Assembly: GCF_017488845.2 (NCBI RefSeq)
Contig: NZ_CP083370.1
Location: 3,152,501 to 3,216,500, forward strand
Origin: Ensifer canadensis
GTDB lineage: Bacteria > Pseudomonadota > Alphaproteobacteria > Rhizobiales > Rhizobiaceae
DNA length: 64,000 nt
Direction of reading: 5' to 3'
Shown here: in pieces, positions 17,290-25,136 of the stretch
Position numbering within the stretch: the stretch's first letter is position 1
Layout: each line of letters begins with the position of its first letter
Made by a program: the position numbers and the translations under genes
The notes under the pieces: generated by a model
The model's database searches: none
Seen by the model: the letters and a program-made list of their open reading frames with translations, nothing else
Told to the model about the DNA's origin: nothing

Positions 17290-18477
17290 TCAGATTTTCA
17301 CCACTGCCGCGGTCACGTACATGAAGGCGACGCCGGCAACGAGCCCGCTCATGACGGGCGGCGTCAGGAGGACCTCGATCCGCTTTCCGCTCTGGCGCAT
17401 CAGGTAAGCGCTGACCTCGACGATCACCTGCAGGATCGCGCCGGCCCCGATCGCCAGCGCCAGCGCCGACCATTGCGCCGACGTTGCCAGGCTGCCGAGC
17501 CACATGCCGATCACCGCCGGCCCGCCGGCAAGCAGCGTCAGGCCGACAAAGACCCATAGCGAGGGCCGCTGTTTCAGGATCGGCGCGGCGATGCCGATGC
17601 CTTCGGTCACATTGTGCAGGGCGAAGCCGAGCACCAGGAAGGTACCGAGCCCGGCCGATCCTGCGGCAAAGGCAGCACCGATCGCCAGCCCCTCGCCGAG
17701 ATTGTGCAGCCCGATGCCAAGCGCGATATAGGTGGAAAGCGCCAGCCCGGTCGGCACGCCGCCGCGCCGGCCGATCGCCATCAGCAACAGGAAGCTGCCA
17801 AGCCCCGCAAGCACCACCATGACCGGCCCCTGGAAAATTGCCGCGGCCTGCGACGCCAGTTCCAGGGCTTCCGCACTTGCATCGATCAGCAGGAAGGCGA
17901 GCAGGCCGATCGTCAGCGACAATAGAAACGCCATGCCCGCCTGGCCGACGCCACGCAGCAGCGGGTAGAACATCAGGCCGACGGCGACCGGCACGATGCC
18001 GACGATGATGCCAACCAGCGCCTGCAGTCGCAATTGACCTGCCGTCGCCTGCGGCGTCGGCACGGCAACGGCAATGTCGTGGGCGAAGGTGGCGCCAGTG
18101 TTGGTCACCACCTTCAGCGCATGCGCCTCGCCCAGCATCCATGGGAAGGGCAGGCTCAGCCATGCCGCCTTGCCCCGCGCGATCGGACCAGGCGGATCCT
18201 GGGTGAATTGCCAGTAGGCGTCATCCACCTGAACCTGCGCCACCGTCATCGGCTCCGATCCACCGGCGCGAACAAAGAGGCGAAGGCCGCTGTCGTCGAG
18301 CACGGTTCGTTCGAAGGTCAGGTTTTCCACCGGCGGCGCGCCGTTGCGAAAGCCCGACAGCGGATCGGCCGACAGGATCCAGGCGACGGCGATGGCCAAC
18401 GCGATGAGCGGCAGCGCCAGCCAAACCAGATTGGTTTTCGCCGCACGGATAGCGGCCCTCGGCAGGGTTTCGTTCAT
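17290..18477 (-). CDS. ZIP family metal transporter with N-terminal periplasmic-type domain
   Basis: 395-residue inner-membrane divalent metal transporter. After one N-terminal helix (LVWLALPLIALAIAVAWIL) there is an extra soluble stretch of about 120 residues (approximately 40-160), then about eight ZIP helices. The metal-site helices carry ALGIGLHNLGEGLAIGAAF and LGFALHNVTEGIGIAAP, the HNxxEG signatures of ZIP proteins. The transported metal (zinc, iron or manganese) cannot be told. ATG 18477 overlaps the stop of the multicopper oxidase gene by four bases (ATGA), so the two are translationally coupled. That suggests oxidase-assisted metal handling. Confidence 0.9.
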   Translation of the reverse strand: MNETLPRAAIRAAKTNLVWLALPLIALAIAVAWILSADPLSGFRNGAPPVENLTFERTVLDDSGLRLFVRAGGSEPMTVAQVQVDDAYWQFTQDPPGPIARGKAAWLSLPFPWMLGEAHALKVVTNTGATFAHDIAVAVPTPQATAGQLRLQALVGIIVGIVPVAVGLMFYPLLRGVGQAGMAFLLSLTIGLLAFLLIDASAEALELASQAAAIFQGPVMVVLAGLGSFLLLMAIGRRGGVPTGLALSTYIALGIGLHNLGEGLAIGAAFAAGSAGLGTFLVLGFALHNVTEGIGIAAPILKQRPSLWVFVGLTLLAGGPAVIGMWLGSLATSAQWSALALAIGAGAILQVIVEVSAYLMRQSGKRIEVLLTPPVMSGLVAGVAFMYVTAAVVKI

Positions 18478-19607
18478 GCCAGCGCCTCCACGACGTCGAA
18501 CATGCCGACCCAACCCAGTTCGGTAAACTCGGTCTGGTGCGGATGGAACATGTAGAGGCCGGGTTCATGCTCGGCGAAGGTGAACTCCAGAATGCCGCGC
18601 TGTGCCTGGCACTGGGTGATGAGGTCGACAGTTCTAAGCGTCGGCGTCAACGTCGTTCCCTGGTCGTAATAATCGAAGAAGTTCGCGTGCAGATGGAACG
18701 AATTGATCGGATCGAACTCGATGACATTGATGAGGTAGATGCGCACCGGCTTGCTTTTCACGATCCGGATGGGCCGCTTCATGAAGGCATGGGCGACGGT
18801 GTTGACCGCGTAAAATTCGTTTTCGGCATCGAAGTTGGTGTCGAAGGCGTTCATCACCATCACCAGTTCCTGCCAGCCGGCGTTCTCCGGCGTGCCGATG
18901 AGCCGCGAGCGGGCGACGTCGATCTGATCCGGATGGCGCTCCGGGTCCGGGTCGATGACGAAGGCGCCGTACATGCCCTTGTGGATATGCCGACGCAGCG
19001 GCATCGCATGGCAATGATAGAGATGGCAGCCGAAAGGCTTGGCGTCGAATTCATAGACGAACTCATCGCCGGGATCGACCATGCCGGCCCCCGGTACGCC
19101 ATCCATCCGCGCCGCGTGAATGCCGTGAAAGTGGATCGAATGCGGGTGTGAGGCGTAGTTGCGAAAGACGATGCGCAGGCGCTCGCCCTCCTTGGCCCGA
19201 AGCGCCGGGCCAGGCACGCGGCCGTTATAGGTCCAGGCCGGAAAGGTGATGCCCGGCGCGATTTCGATGTCGCGATCCTCGGCAGCCATCTCGAAGGTCC
19301 GGAGCGTTCGCCCATCCGGCAGTACCGAGACGGTGCCGGTGTCCCAGTCGGTCAGCATGTCGGTCGGATCGAAACCGTTGGCGGTGTTATCGACGTCGCC
19401 GACCGTCATCATGGCGCCGTGCCCCATCGCCGGCATCGGTGCCGCCATGCCTTCGGACGCCCGCGCGGCCATCTGGTGGCCGCCACCGTGGGACGCGATC
19501 TGCGCCGGCGCCGCGCCGGCGCAGATCGCGGTGCCGCCGGCGGCCGCCAGCCCACCCATCAGCAGGCTGCGCCGTTTCAGCAGATCTTGCCTCACCGAAT
19601 TGTCCAT
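18474..19607 (-). CDS. Multicopper oxidase (two-domain type), Tat-exported
   Basis: 377-residue periplasmic copper oxidase. A Tat signal is present (KRRSLLMGGLAAAGGTA). Copper ligand clusters are SHPHSIHFHGIH near residue 157, CHLYHCHAMPLRRHIHKGMY near 193-212, NSFHLHANFF near 300 and YMFHPHQTEF near 352. The type 1 copper pattern HCH-x5-HxxxGM lies in the first cupredoxin domain. The C-terminal cluster has proline where three-domain laccases have the cysteine. This is the two-domain layout with T1 in domain 1. A metal (manganese, iron or copper) oxidase role is plausible. ATG 19607 is chosen from the start of the Tat signal; the next gene is a coupled ZIP transporter. Confidence 0.9.
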   Translation of the reverse strand: MDNSVRQDLLKRRSLLMGGLAAAGGTAICAGAAPAQIASHGGGHQMAARASEGMAAPMPAMGHGAMMTVGDVDNTANGFDPTDMLTDWDTGTVSVLPDGRTLRTFEMAAEDRDIEIAPGITFPAWTYNGRVPGPALRAKEGERLRIVFRNYASHPHSIHFHGIHAARMDGVPGAGMVDPGDEFVYEFDAKPFGCHLYHCHAMPLRRHIHKGMYGAFVIDPDPERHPDQIDVARSRLIGTPENAGWQELVMVMNAFDTNFDAENEFYAVNTVAHAFMKRPIRIVKSKPVRIYLINVIEFDPINSFHLHANFFDYYDQGTTLTPTLRTVDLITQCQAQRGILEFTFAEHEPGLYMFHPHQTEFTELGWVGMFDVVEALA

Positions 19608-19697
19608 AGAAGTCGCCCCTCGCCCGATACGGCTCCACGTGTCCGCTCCGGATTGCAGAGGCGATGCCACAAGGCCCGATTTGATCGGCTCGCCTTA

Positions 19698-19748
19698 TTG
19701 CGAACCGTTCGCAACTACATTGATAATGCAAATGCAACTCATTCGCAA
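19698..19748. promoter_or_regulatory. Fur-family-like inverted repeats upstream of the oxidase-transporter operon
   Basis: TTGCGAA-CCG-TTCGCAA at 19698-19714 is a perfect 7-bp inverted repeat. Next to it, GATAATGCAAATGCAACTCA (from 19722) followed by TTCGCAA resembles Fur/Mur-type iron or manganese boxes. Both lie 90-140 bases upstream of the multicopper oxidase start. Assignment to Fur/Mur, Irr or another regulator is inference. Confidence 0.4.
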
Positions 19749-19922
19749 CTAATGATGATGCCAACGGATGCGATGAACGGATTGGTGCATCAGTGGGGTA
19801 TCGTCGCGCGAAAAGCTACGGTGATTAAGTCCCCGAAGCACTTGGCTTCGGGGAAGTCTGCTGAAAAGCCAACAGCCGGCAAGTCGCAACCGTGATGATC
19901 GCACGGCAGCAGCAAGGGCCGC

Positions 19923-20369
19923 TCACCATTCCAGCTCCAACTGTGGGCGGCCGTTGGACGTCTTCTCGATCGTGCGCCCGGTCTCGTCGACCGTCGCGGT
20001 CACCCGCTGGCGAAACGCGGAGAAACTCTCGAAGGTAACGACATCGACCGGCTCGTCGAATTTCATCGTCAACCGGTAGCGCCCCGGCTGGGCCGTCAGC
20101 GCCTGCACTGAAAGGATTTCGCCTTCGAAGGGCTGACCGAGATAAAGGCCCTTCACCCGCGAGCCGAGCATCCAGGGATTGAACGGCGGCCGATTGCCGG
20201 CGGCAGCGTGAAGCGTGTTCCAATCGCGGTAGCCATATTGGGCGGCGACCAGTTCGAGGGAACGGGAGTGGTTGATATTCTCGCCTTCGCAGGATAGCCG
20301 CGATCGCAGGCGTTTCGCCTGGTCCTTGAGGGCATCGAGCGATGGTAGCGTGTTTGATCCGCGCATCAT
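19923..20369 (-). CDS. Glyoxalase-superfamily-type small protein
   Basis: 148 residues. The N-terminal 60 residues (SLDALKDQAKRLRSRL, then SLELVAAQYGYRDWNTLHAA) match a short helical module found in proteins annotated as 'glyoxalase superfamily protein'. The rest (GLYLGQPFEGEILSVQAL, YRLTMKFDEPVDVVTFESF) is a beta-rich domain of unknown role. No signal peptide or catalytic motif was identified. ATG 20369 has AGGAG 8 bases upstream. It stands alone. The biochemical function is unknown. Confidence 0.75.
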   Translation of the reverse strand: MMRGSNTLPSLDALKDQAKRLRSRLSCEGENINHSRSLELVAAQYGYRDWNTLHAAAGNRPPFNPWMLGSRVKGLYLGQPFEGEILSVQALTAQPGRYRLTMKFDEPVDVVTFESFSAFRQRVTATVDETGRTIEKTSNGRPQLELEW

Positions 20370-20396
20370 GACAGGGTCTCCTGCTGCGGCATGCAT

Positions 20397-20879
20397 TATC
20401 AGAGATGGGAGCCCGCATTGCCACCGGTTCGCATGCCGTTTCGGCTGACCGTGTCTGAAAGAAGGGCTTCACCAAAGCATGACGCTCGCGGACGGCAGGG
20501 GCCCTTGCCCTCCGCGTCCATTAGGGCCAGCGACCTGAACTGTCAAATCCGGCGTTTTGCCTTGCCGACGAAGAAAAAGAGCGGATAACATGTCTGGGGG
20601 TCATCAGCTCATCGTCTCAAGACGAGACGCAGCACCTATTGCGCCTATCTCTACCGCGCAAAACGCAGGCGCTGACGGCATCGCTGCTGCTCGGGCCGGA
20701 GAGGAAGCCTCAACTCGAAGTCGATTACCCCCACTCCCTCCAGCGCGAGACCGATCCCGAGAAGGACCATCGCGTCGATCTCGTCGTCGCGCGCTCGGTG
20801 GATCTTTCTGAACGCATTCTGGCGGTTGCTCCGACGCCAAAGGTGTGAGACAGATTCGCCCTGCACACCGGAGTGTCCC
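20397..20879. other. 483-base gap, no convincing gene
   Basis: Between the glyoxalase-like gene and the LysE gene. Several short frames exist on both strands, but none carries a recognisable domain or a good ribosome site in agreement with a start. It could contain a decayed gene. The lysE promoter should be near its right end. Nothing else was recognised. Confidence 0.45.
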
Positions 20880-21509
20880 ATGGGCGGTACAACCATCCTC
20901 GCATTCGCCTTTGTCGCTTTCATCGGTATCGCCACGCCGGGCCCGACCGTGCTGTTGGCGCTGACCAACGGTTCGCGCTACGGCATCAAGCGTGCGCTTG
21001 TGGGCATGATCGGCGCCGTTCTCTCGGATTTCGTGCTGATCGGCGCGGTGGCGCTGGGTCTCGGCGCGCTACTCGCTGCCTCGGAATTCTGGTTTACGGT
21101 CGTCAAATGGCTCGGCGCCGCCTATCTCGCCTTTCTCGGCGTCATGCTGTTGCGGTCGAAGGGAACGCTCGATGTCGCCATCGACAAAGGCGCCGCCGAC
21201 GTCGCGACGCCTGCGATTTTTCTGAAGAGCTTTCTGGTCGCCGTCACCAACCCGAAGGGTTATCTCTTCTTCTCGGCCTTCCTGCCGCAGTTCATTGACC
21301 TCGCCTTGCCGCAGGCGCCGCAATACGCAGTACTTGCCCTGGTCTTCGCCGCTGTCGATTTTGCCGTGATGCTCGGTTACGCGCTACTCGGCTCCCAGGC
21401 GGCTCGTTTTCTCAAGCATTCCGGGGCCGTCTGGCTCGAGCGTATCTGTGGCGGCGCCCTGCTTGCCCTTGCCGGTTCCCTCGCTTTCTATCGCCGCGCC
21501 ACAAACTGA
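20880..21509 (+). CDS. LysE/RhtB family amino acid exporter
   Basis: 209-residue inner-membrane exporter with about six helices. The N-terminal GIATPGPTVLLALTNGSRYG is the family signature, and FLKSFLVAVTNPKGYLFFSA marks the central helix pair. Substrates in the family are amino acids such as lysine, threonine or homoserine lactone; this one's substrate is unknown. The ATG at 20880 has GGAG 6 bases upstream. It is followed after one base by the ASCH-like gene, so the two are probably cotranscribed. Confidence 0.92.
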   Translation: MGGTTILAFAFVAFIGIATPGPTVLLALTNGSRYGIKRALVGMIGAVLSDFVLIGAVALGLGALLAASEFWFTVVKWLGAAYLAFLGVMLLRSKGTLDVAIDKGAADVATPAIFLKSFLVAVTNPKGYLFFSAFLPQFIDLALPQAPQYAVLALVFAAVDFAVMLGYALLGSQAARFLKHSGAVWLERICGGALLALAGSLAFYRRATN

Positions 21510-21510
21510 C

Positions 21511-22083
21511 ATGCTGTTCCGCAAGGCCATTCTCTACCAGATCGCCAAGGGCGACGTGACACTGGCCTTTCGGCGCTGGACCAGGCCAACAGTCAAGGCC
21601 GGCGGCAGCCTGCGCACAGCGGCCGGCATATTGTCGATCGACGCGATCGAGACCACCGAGGCCGAAGACATCAGCATAGAGGACGCACGTCGCGCCGGGT
21701 TCCCGACGCGTGAGGCATTGCTCGCCGAACTCGACGGCAGGCCCGATGGCACGCTTTACCGCATCGCCTTCCACCGCGCGGGCGACGATCCGCGTCTGTC
21801 CTTGCGCGATGACGCGACGCTTGCGAAATCCGACTGGGCCAAGATTGCCGCCAGGCTCGCCCGCTTTGACGAGGCCGCCGGTCAGATCTGGGCCGAAGCG
21901 ACACTCCGCCTGATTGCTTCGCGCGACGGGATTACCGCCGCCGAGATCGCTGAACAGGTCGGCATGGATAAACTCAAGCTCAAGCCACGCATCCGCAAAC
22001 TGAAGGAACTAGGGCTGACGGAAAGCCTGACGGTCGGCTATCGGCTGTCGCCGCGCGGACGGTCCTTCCTTAGCCAGGTATGA
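21511..22083 (+). CDS. ASCH-like domain protein with C-terminal winged-helix-like region
   Basis: 190 residues. The N-terminal part (MLFRKAILYQIAKGDVTLAF, then TRPTVKAGGSLRTAAGILSI) looks like an ASCH/PUA-type RNA-binding fold. The C-terminal 60 residues (ITAAEIAEQVGMDKLKLKPR, KLKELGLTESLTVGYRLSPR) resemble a winged helix with a terminal wing. It may couple RNA or nucleotide sensing to DNA binding, but that is inference. There is no good ribosome site and the start follows the lysE stop by one base, so translation is likely coupled. Its last four bases overlap a possible upstream start of the next gene. Confidence 0.75.
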   Translation: MLFRKAILYQIAKGDVTLAFRRWTRPTVKAGGSLRTAAGILSIDAIETTEAEDISIEDARRAGFPTREALLAELDGRPDGTLYRIAFHRAGDDPRLSLRDDATLAKSDWAKIAARLARFDEAAGQIWAEATLRLIASRDGITAAEIAEQVGMDKLKLKPRIRKLKELGLTESLTVGYRLSPRGRSFLSQV

Positions 22084-22112
22084 GCGATGCCAGCCAAGAC
22101 AAGGGAGAAGAC

Positions 22113-22520
22113 ATGATCGGATATACGATGGTCGGAACGACCGATCTCAAACGCGCCGAACGGTTCTACGATCCGCTGATGGCGTTGATCGGTCAGGAGC
22201 GCTGCTGGTGCGACGAGCAGGTGGCGTCCTGGGGACGCAAGGATGATGACCGCGCGCCGCGTTTCTTCACCGGCTATCCCTTCGACGGAAATCCCGCCGG
22301 CATCGGCAATGGCGCCATGACCGCGTTCCTCGTGCCAAGCGCTGCGATCATCGACCGGCTGTTTGCAACGGCGATGGAACAGGGCGGCAGTGTCGAGGGC
22401 GAACCGGGCTTTCGCCCGCAATACGGAGACGGCTTCTACGCCGCCTATGTGCGCGATCCCGATGGCAACAAGCTTGCCTTCGTCTGCTACGACGCGCGAC
22501 CGTCTGCCACGGAGGCGTGA
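22113..22520 (+). CDS. VOC (glyoxalase/bleomycin resistance) family protein
   Basis: 135-residue single vicinal-oxygen-chelate domain protein. It reads MIGYTMVGTTDLKRAERFYD at the start, then PRFFTGYPFDGNPAGIGNGA, and ends YVRDPDGNKLAFVCYD, the standard VOC C-terminal strand with a glutamate replaced by lysine/leucine context. The reaction is unknown. ATG 22113 is chosen because GGGAGAAGAC lies just upstream; the frame is open 33 bases further and would overlap the previous gene. It is the last gene of the lysE-ASCH-VOC group. Confidence 0.85.
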   Translation: MIGYTMVGTTDLKRAERFYDPLMALIGQERCWCDEQVASWGRKDDDRAPRFFTGYPFDGNPAGIGNGAMTAFLVPSAAIIDRLFATAMEQGGSVEGEPGFRPQYGDGFYAAYVRDPDGNKLAFVCYDARPSATEA

Positions 22521-22616
22521 TCTCGGGTTTTTATGACCTGCTCCCCCACCCCTCGCATGAGGCGGATGGGGGAGCAGCGAAAAATCCGCCCCCGCAGGGT
22601 TGGAGACGGAAAGAGA

Positions 22617-23207
22617 TCAGGCCGCGCGCCTGACCGGCGGCAGCGCCAACTTGCGGCCATTGGCGACGATGAGGCCGGCAGCGCCCTCGAGCCAGGCATC
22701 CCGAAGCTCAAGCGCCAGGAAACGGTTGCGCTCGAACGGACCGGGCATGACCAAATGCTGCGTGCGCGCGGCGAAGAAGCCGAAACGCTCGTAATAGGCG
22801 GCATCCCCGACCAGCAGGATCGCGCCGTGACCGCGGTTCTTGGCCTCTTCGATCGCTGCACGCATCAGCATGCCGCCGATGCCCTTGCCTTCATGGGCGG
22901 GATCGACTGCCAGCGGACCGAGCAGCAGGGCTGGAATGCTGTGGCCTTCGCGGCTGACGCCGGCCTCGACATTCCACAGGCGAACGGTGCCGATCACGTG
23001 ACCATCGAGATCGCGGGCGACGAAGGCGAGGCCTTCGGCAGGCACGCGGCCGCTGCGCAGCTTTTCCGACGACTTGCGACGCCGCTCCGGCCCCATCGCC
23101 CGATCGAGCAGGTTTTCGCGGGCAACGACGTCACCCGGGTTTTCGTTATCGATAACGAATGTGGACGGCGCGAAAAACGCGCGCAGGGCATCAACAACAG
23201 CGGCCAT
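22617..23207 (-). CDS. GNAT family N-acetyltransferase
   Basis: 196 residues. The acetyl-CoA binding core is LLLGPLAVDPAHEGKGIGGM followed by LMRAAIEEAKNRGHGAILLV, then AYYERFGFFAA, all typical of YhbS-like GNAT proteins. A 30-residue N-terminal region (DNENPGDVVARENLLDRAMG) precedes the fold, as in that subgroup. The substrate is not known and the protein should be cytoplasmic. It lies upstream on the same strand as nothing obvious and is separated by 88 bases from the decarboxylase gene. Confidence 0.9.
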   Translation of the reverse strand: MAAVVDALRAFFAPSTFVIDNENPGDVVARENLLDRAMGPERRRKSSEKLRSGRVPAEGLAFVARDLDGHVIGTVRLWNVEAGVSREGHSIPALLLGPLAVDPAHEGKGIGGMLMRAAIEEAKNRGHGAILLVGDAAYYERFGFFAARTQHLVMPGPFERNRFLALELRDAWLEGAAGLIVANGRKLALPPVRRAA

Positions 23208-23295
23208 CCGGGCCTCCCGTCATCAAAACCGCTTCAGGCGGCATCTAAGGAAATTGTGAAATGGCGCTCCCGCCCGAGGACGGGAGCAAACCGGA

Positions 23296-24429
23296 TCAGA
23301 TCACGTAGGACTTCAAGGGCTCGAAGCCGTTGAAGGCGACGGCCGAGTAGGTCGTGGTGTAGGCGCCGGTGCCTTCGATCAGAACCTCGTCGCCGATCGA
23401 GAGCGTGATCGGCAGCGGATACATGTTCTTCTCGTACAGCACGTCGGCCGAATCGCAGGTCGGGCCGGCAAGCACGCAGGGCTCCATTTCGTCGCCGTCA
23501 CGGGCCGTGCGGATCGGGTAGCGGATCGCCTCGTCCATGGTTTCGGCGAGACCGCCGAACTTGCCGATGTCGAGGAACACCCAGCGGTGGCTGTCGTTAT
23601 CAGACTTCTTCGAAACGAGAACGACTTCCGCCTTGATCACGCCGGCGTTGCCGACCATGCCGCGACCCGGCTCGATGATCGTTTCCGGGATGTGGTTGCC
23701 GAAGTGCTTCTTCAGCGCGCCGAAGATCGCCTGGCCGTAGGCTTCAGCGGTCGGCACGTCCTTGAGGTACTTCGTCGGGAAGCCACCGCCCATGTTGACC
23801 ATCTTGAGCTCGATGCCCTGCTTGGCCAGCTGCACAAAGACGCGCTTGGCATCGGCAAGAGCCGAATCCCAGGCGTCGAGCTTCGTCATCTGCGAACCGA
23901 CATGGAACGAGACGCCGTAGGAAACGAGGCCATGCTGATGGGCGTAGACGAGCACGTCGACAGCCATCTGCGGGACGCAGCCGAACTTGCGCGACAGCGG
24001 CCATTCGGCGCCTTCGCCATCGGTCAGGACGCGGCAGAACACGCGGGCACCAGGGGCGGCACGTGCAACCTTCTCGACTTCCTCATGGCTGTCGACGGCA
24101 AAGAGCGACACACCGAGAGCGTGCGCGCGGGCAATGTCGCGCTCCTTCTTGATGGTGTTGCCATAGGAAATGCGCTGGGCGGTCGCACCGGCGTCGAGCG
24201 CCATTTCGATTTCAGCGACGGACGCGCAATCGAAGGAGGAGCCCATGCCGGCGAGCAGGCGCAGGATTTCCGGCGCCGGGTTTGCCTTGACGGCGTAATA
24301 GATCGAGCTGTCCGGCATCGCGTGGCGGAAGGCCTTGAAATTGTTGCGCACGACGTCGAGGTCGACAACGAGGCAAGGGCCGTCGGGTCGTCGGGTGTTG
24401 ATGAAGTCGATGATGCGTGCCGTGGTCAT
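23296..24429 (-). CDS. Ornithine/lysine decarboxylase, PLP fold type III
   Basis: Alanine-racemase-fold decarboxylase of 377 residues that makes putrescine from ornithine (and probably cadaverine from lysine). The PLP lysine is K48 in IYYAVKANPAP. Other fingerprints are NMGGGFPTKY, IIEPGRGMVG, and the active-site cysteine loop GPTCDSADVLYE contributed across the dimer. The length equals that of rhizobial Odc enzymes. The ATG at 24429 starts the homologous part, although the frame remains open for 201 more bases. A roughly 400-base structured leader precedes it and is probably how polyamine level controls it. Confidence 0.94.
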   Translation of the reverse strand: MTTARIIDFINTRRPDGPCLVVDLDVVRNNFKAFRHAMPDSSIYYAVKANPAPEILRLLAGMGSSFDCASVAEIEMALDAGATAQRISYGNTIKKERDIARAHALGVSLFAVDSHEEVEKVARAAPGARVFCRVLTDGEGAEWPLSRKFGCVPQMAVDVLVYAHQHGLVSYGVSFHVGSQMTKLDAWDSALADAKRVFVQLAKQGIELKMVNMGGGFPTKYLKDVPTAEAYGQAIFGALKKHFGNHIPETIIEPGRGMVGNAGVIKAEVVLVSKKSDNDSHRWVFLDIGKFGGLAETMDEAIRYPIRTARDGDEMEPCVLAGPTCDSADVLYEKNMYPLPITLSIGDEVLIEGTGAYTTTYSAVAFNGFEPLKSYVI

Positions 24430-24838
24430 GGCCTTATTCCCCTGATCCAAAATGCTCCGCTTTCGCGGAGGACAAAGGGCATACGCGCGAATGCTCTGGA
24501 ACCAGCCGGTGGAGACCCCGGAACCAAGCATGCGCTCGATGCGCGAACGGTGAATCAAAGCCCGCCTAGGCTTCAATTCGGCTTTGTCTGCCATGGATTG
24601 GAGGGGATAACCCAACCGCACTTCCGGCAATGAAGGTGTGCCTCTTCAGTAACCCCGGCTGTTGGAGAGCCGGCAGACACCAGAAAGGCCCGCACCGTCG
24701 TTGCTTCAAGATGTCCTCGCATTTCCCGGTTGGCCGGAATAGCGACTGGAGGGGTTAGTTCCAGGTACCTTACCGATACCCTCACCTAATCGAGGGTCGG
24801 CGGACACCCACAGGCACGTGCGACTTTGGGCAAGGGCG
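24430..24838 (-). ncRNA. speF-type leader RNA upstream of the ornithine decarboxylase gene
   Basis: A leader of about 400 bases separates a promoter-like sequence from the decarboxylase start. The speF motif (Rfam family speF) is known as a long conserved leader of ornithine decarboxylase genes in alphaproteobacteria; position and length fit here. Directly visible structure includes CTCCGC-GAAA-GCGGAG at 24455-24470, a GAAA-capped hairpin 26 bases before the start codon, and GCCGGCTCTCCAACAGCCGG near 24655-24674. A frame continuous with the enzyme runs through the proximal 200 bases and could encode a regulatory peptide extension. The assignment rests on context, not an alignment. Confidence 0.55.
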
Positions 24839-24867
24839 TAGGTAAGAAAAAACCTTGTCGTAATCAA
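24839..24867 (-). promoter_or_regulatory. Candidate sigma70-type promoter for the decarboxylase leader
   Basis: On the minus strand TTGATT (24867-24862) and TACCTA (24844-24839) are separated by 17 bases. This is a good spacing for the housekeeping sigma factor of rhizobia and would place the transcription start about 400 bases before the decarboxylase start codon. Confidence 0.4.
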
Positions 24868-25136
24868 GAGTTTTTTCGCGGCCGCTGTTGAATTTTTTTC
24901 GAGACCGGCAACACTGTCAGTGTTCACGTTTACTGAACAATCGACAGCGACGCAGTGACCGCCACAAACGCTTGAAAGAACTGGATTTATTTTAAGACCT
25001 CGCCTATCCGGTCGTCAAAATTCGAAGAGCGGACCGAACCGGCCACAAAGACAGCCGCCGAACAGAGAAACGTGAAAGAAGCATTCGCGGCGAATCAAGG
25101 CTCCCGCGACCAGGAAAGACGAAGGAAACACCGGCC

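Noticed and set aside
20397..20879. Small frames that could be a decayed gene before lysE
   Set aside because: No similarity to a known protein, no agreement of start and ribosome site, and several frames compete.
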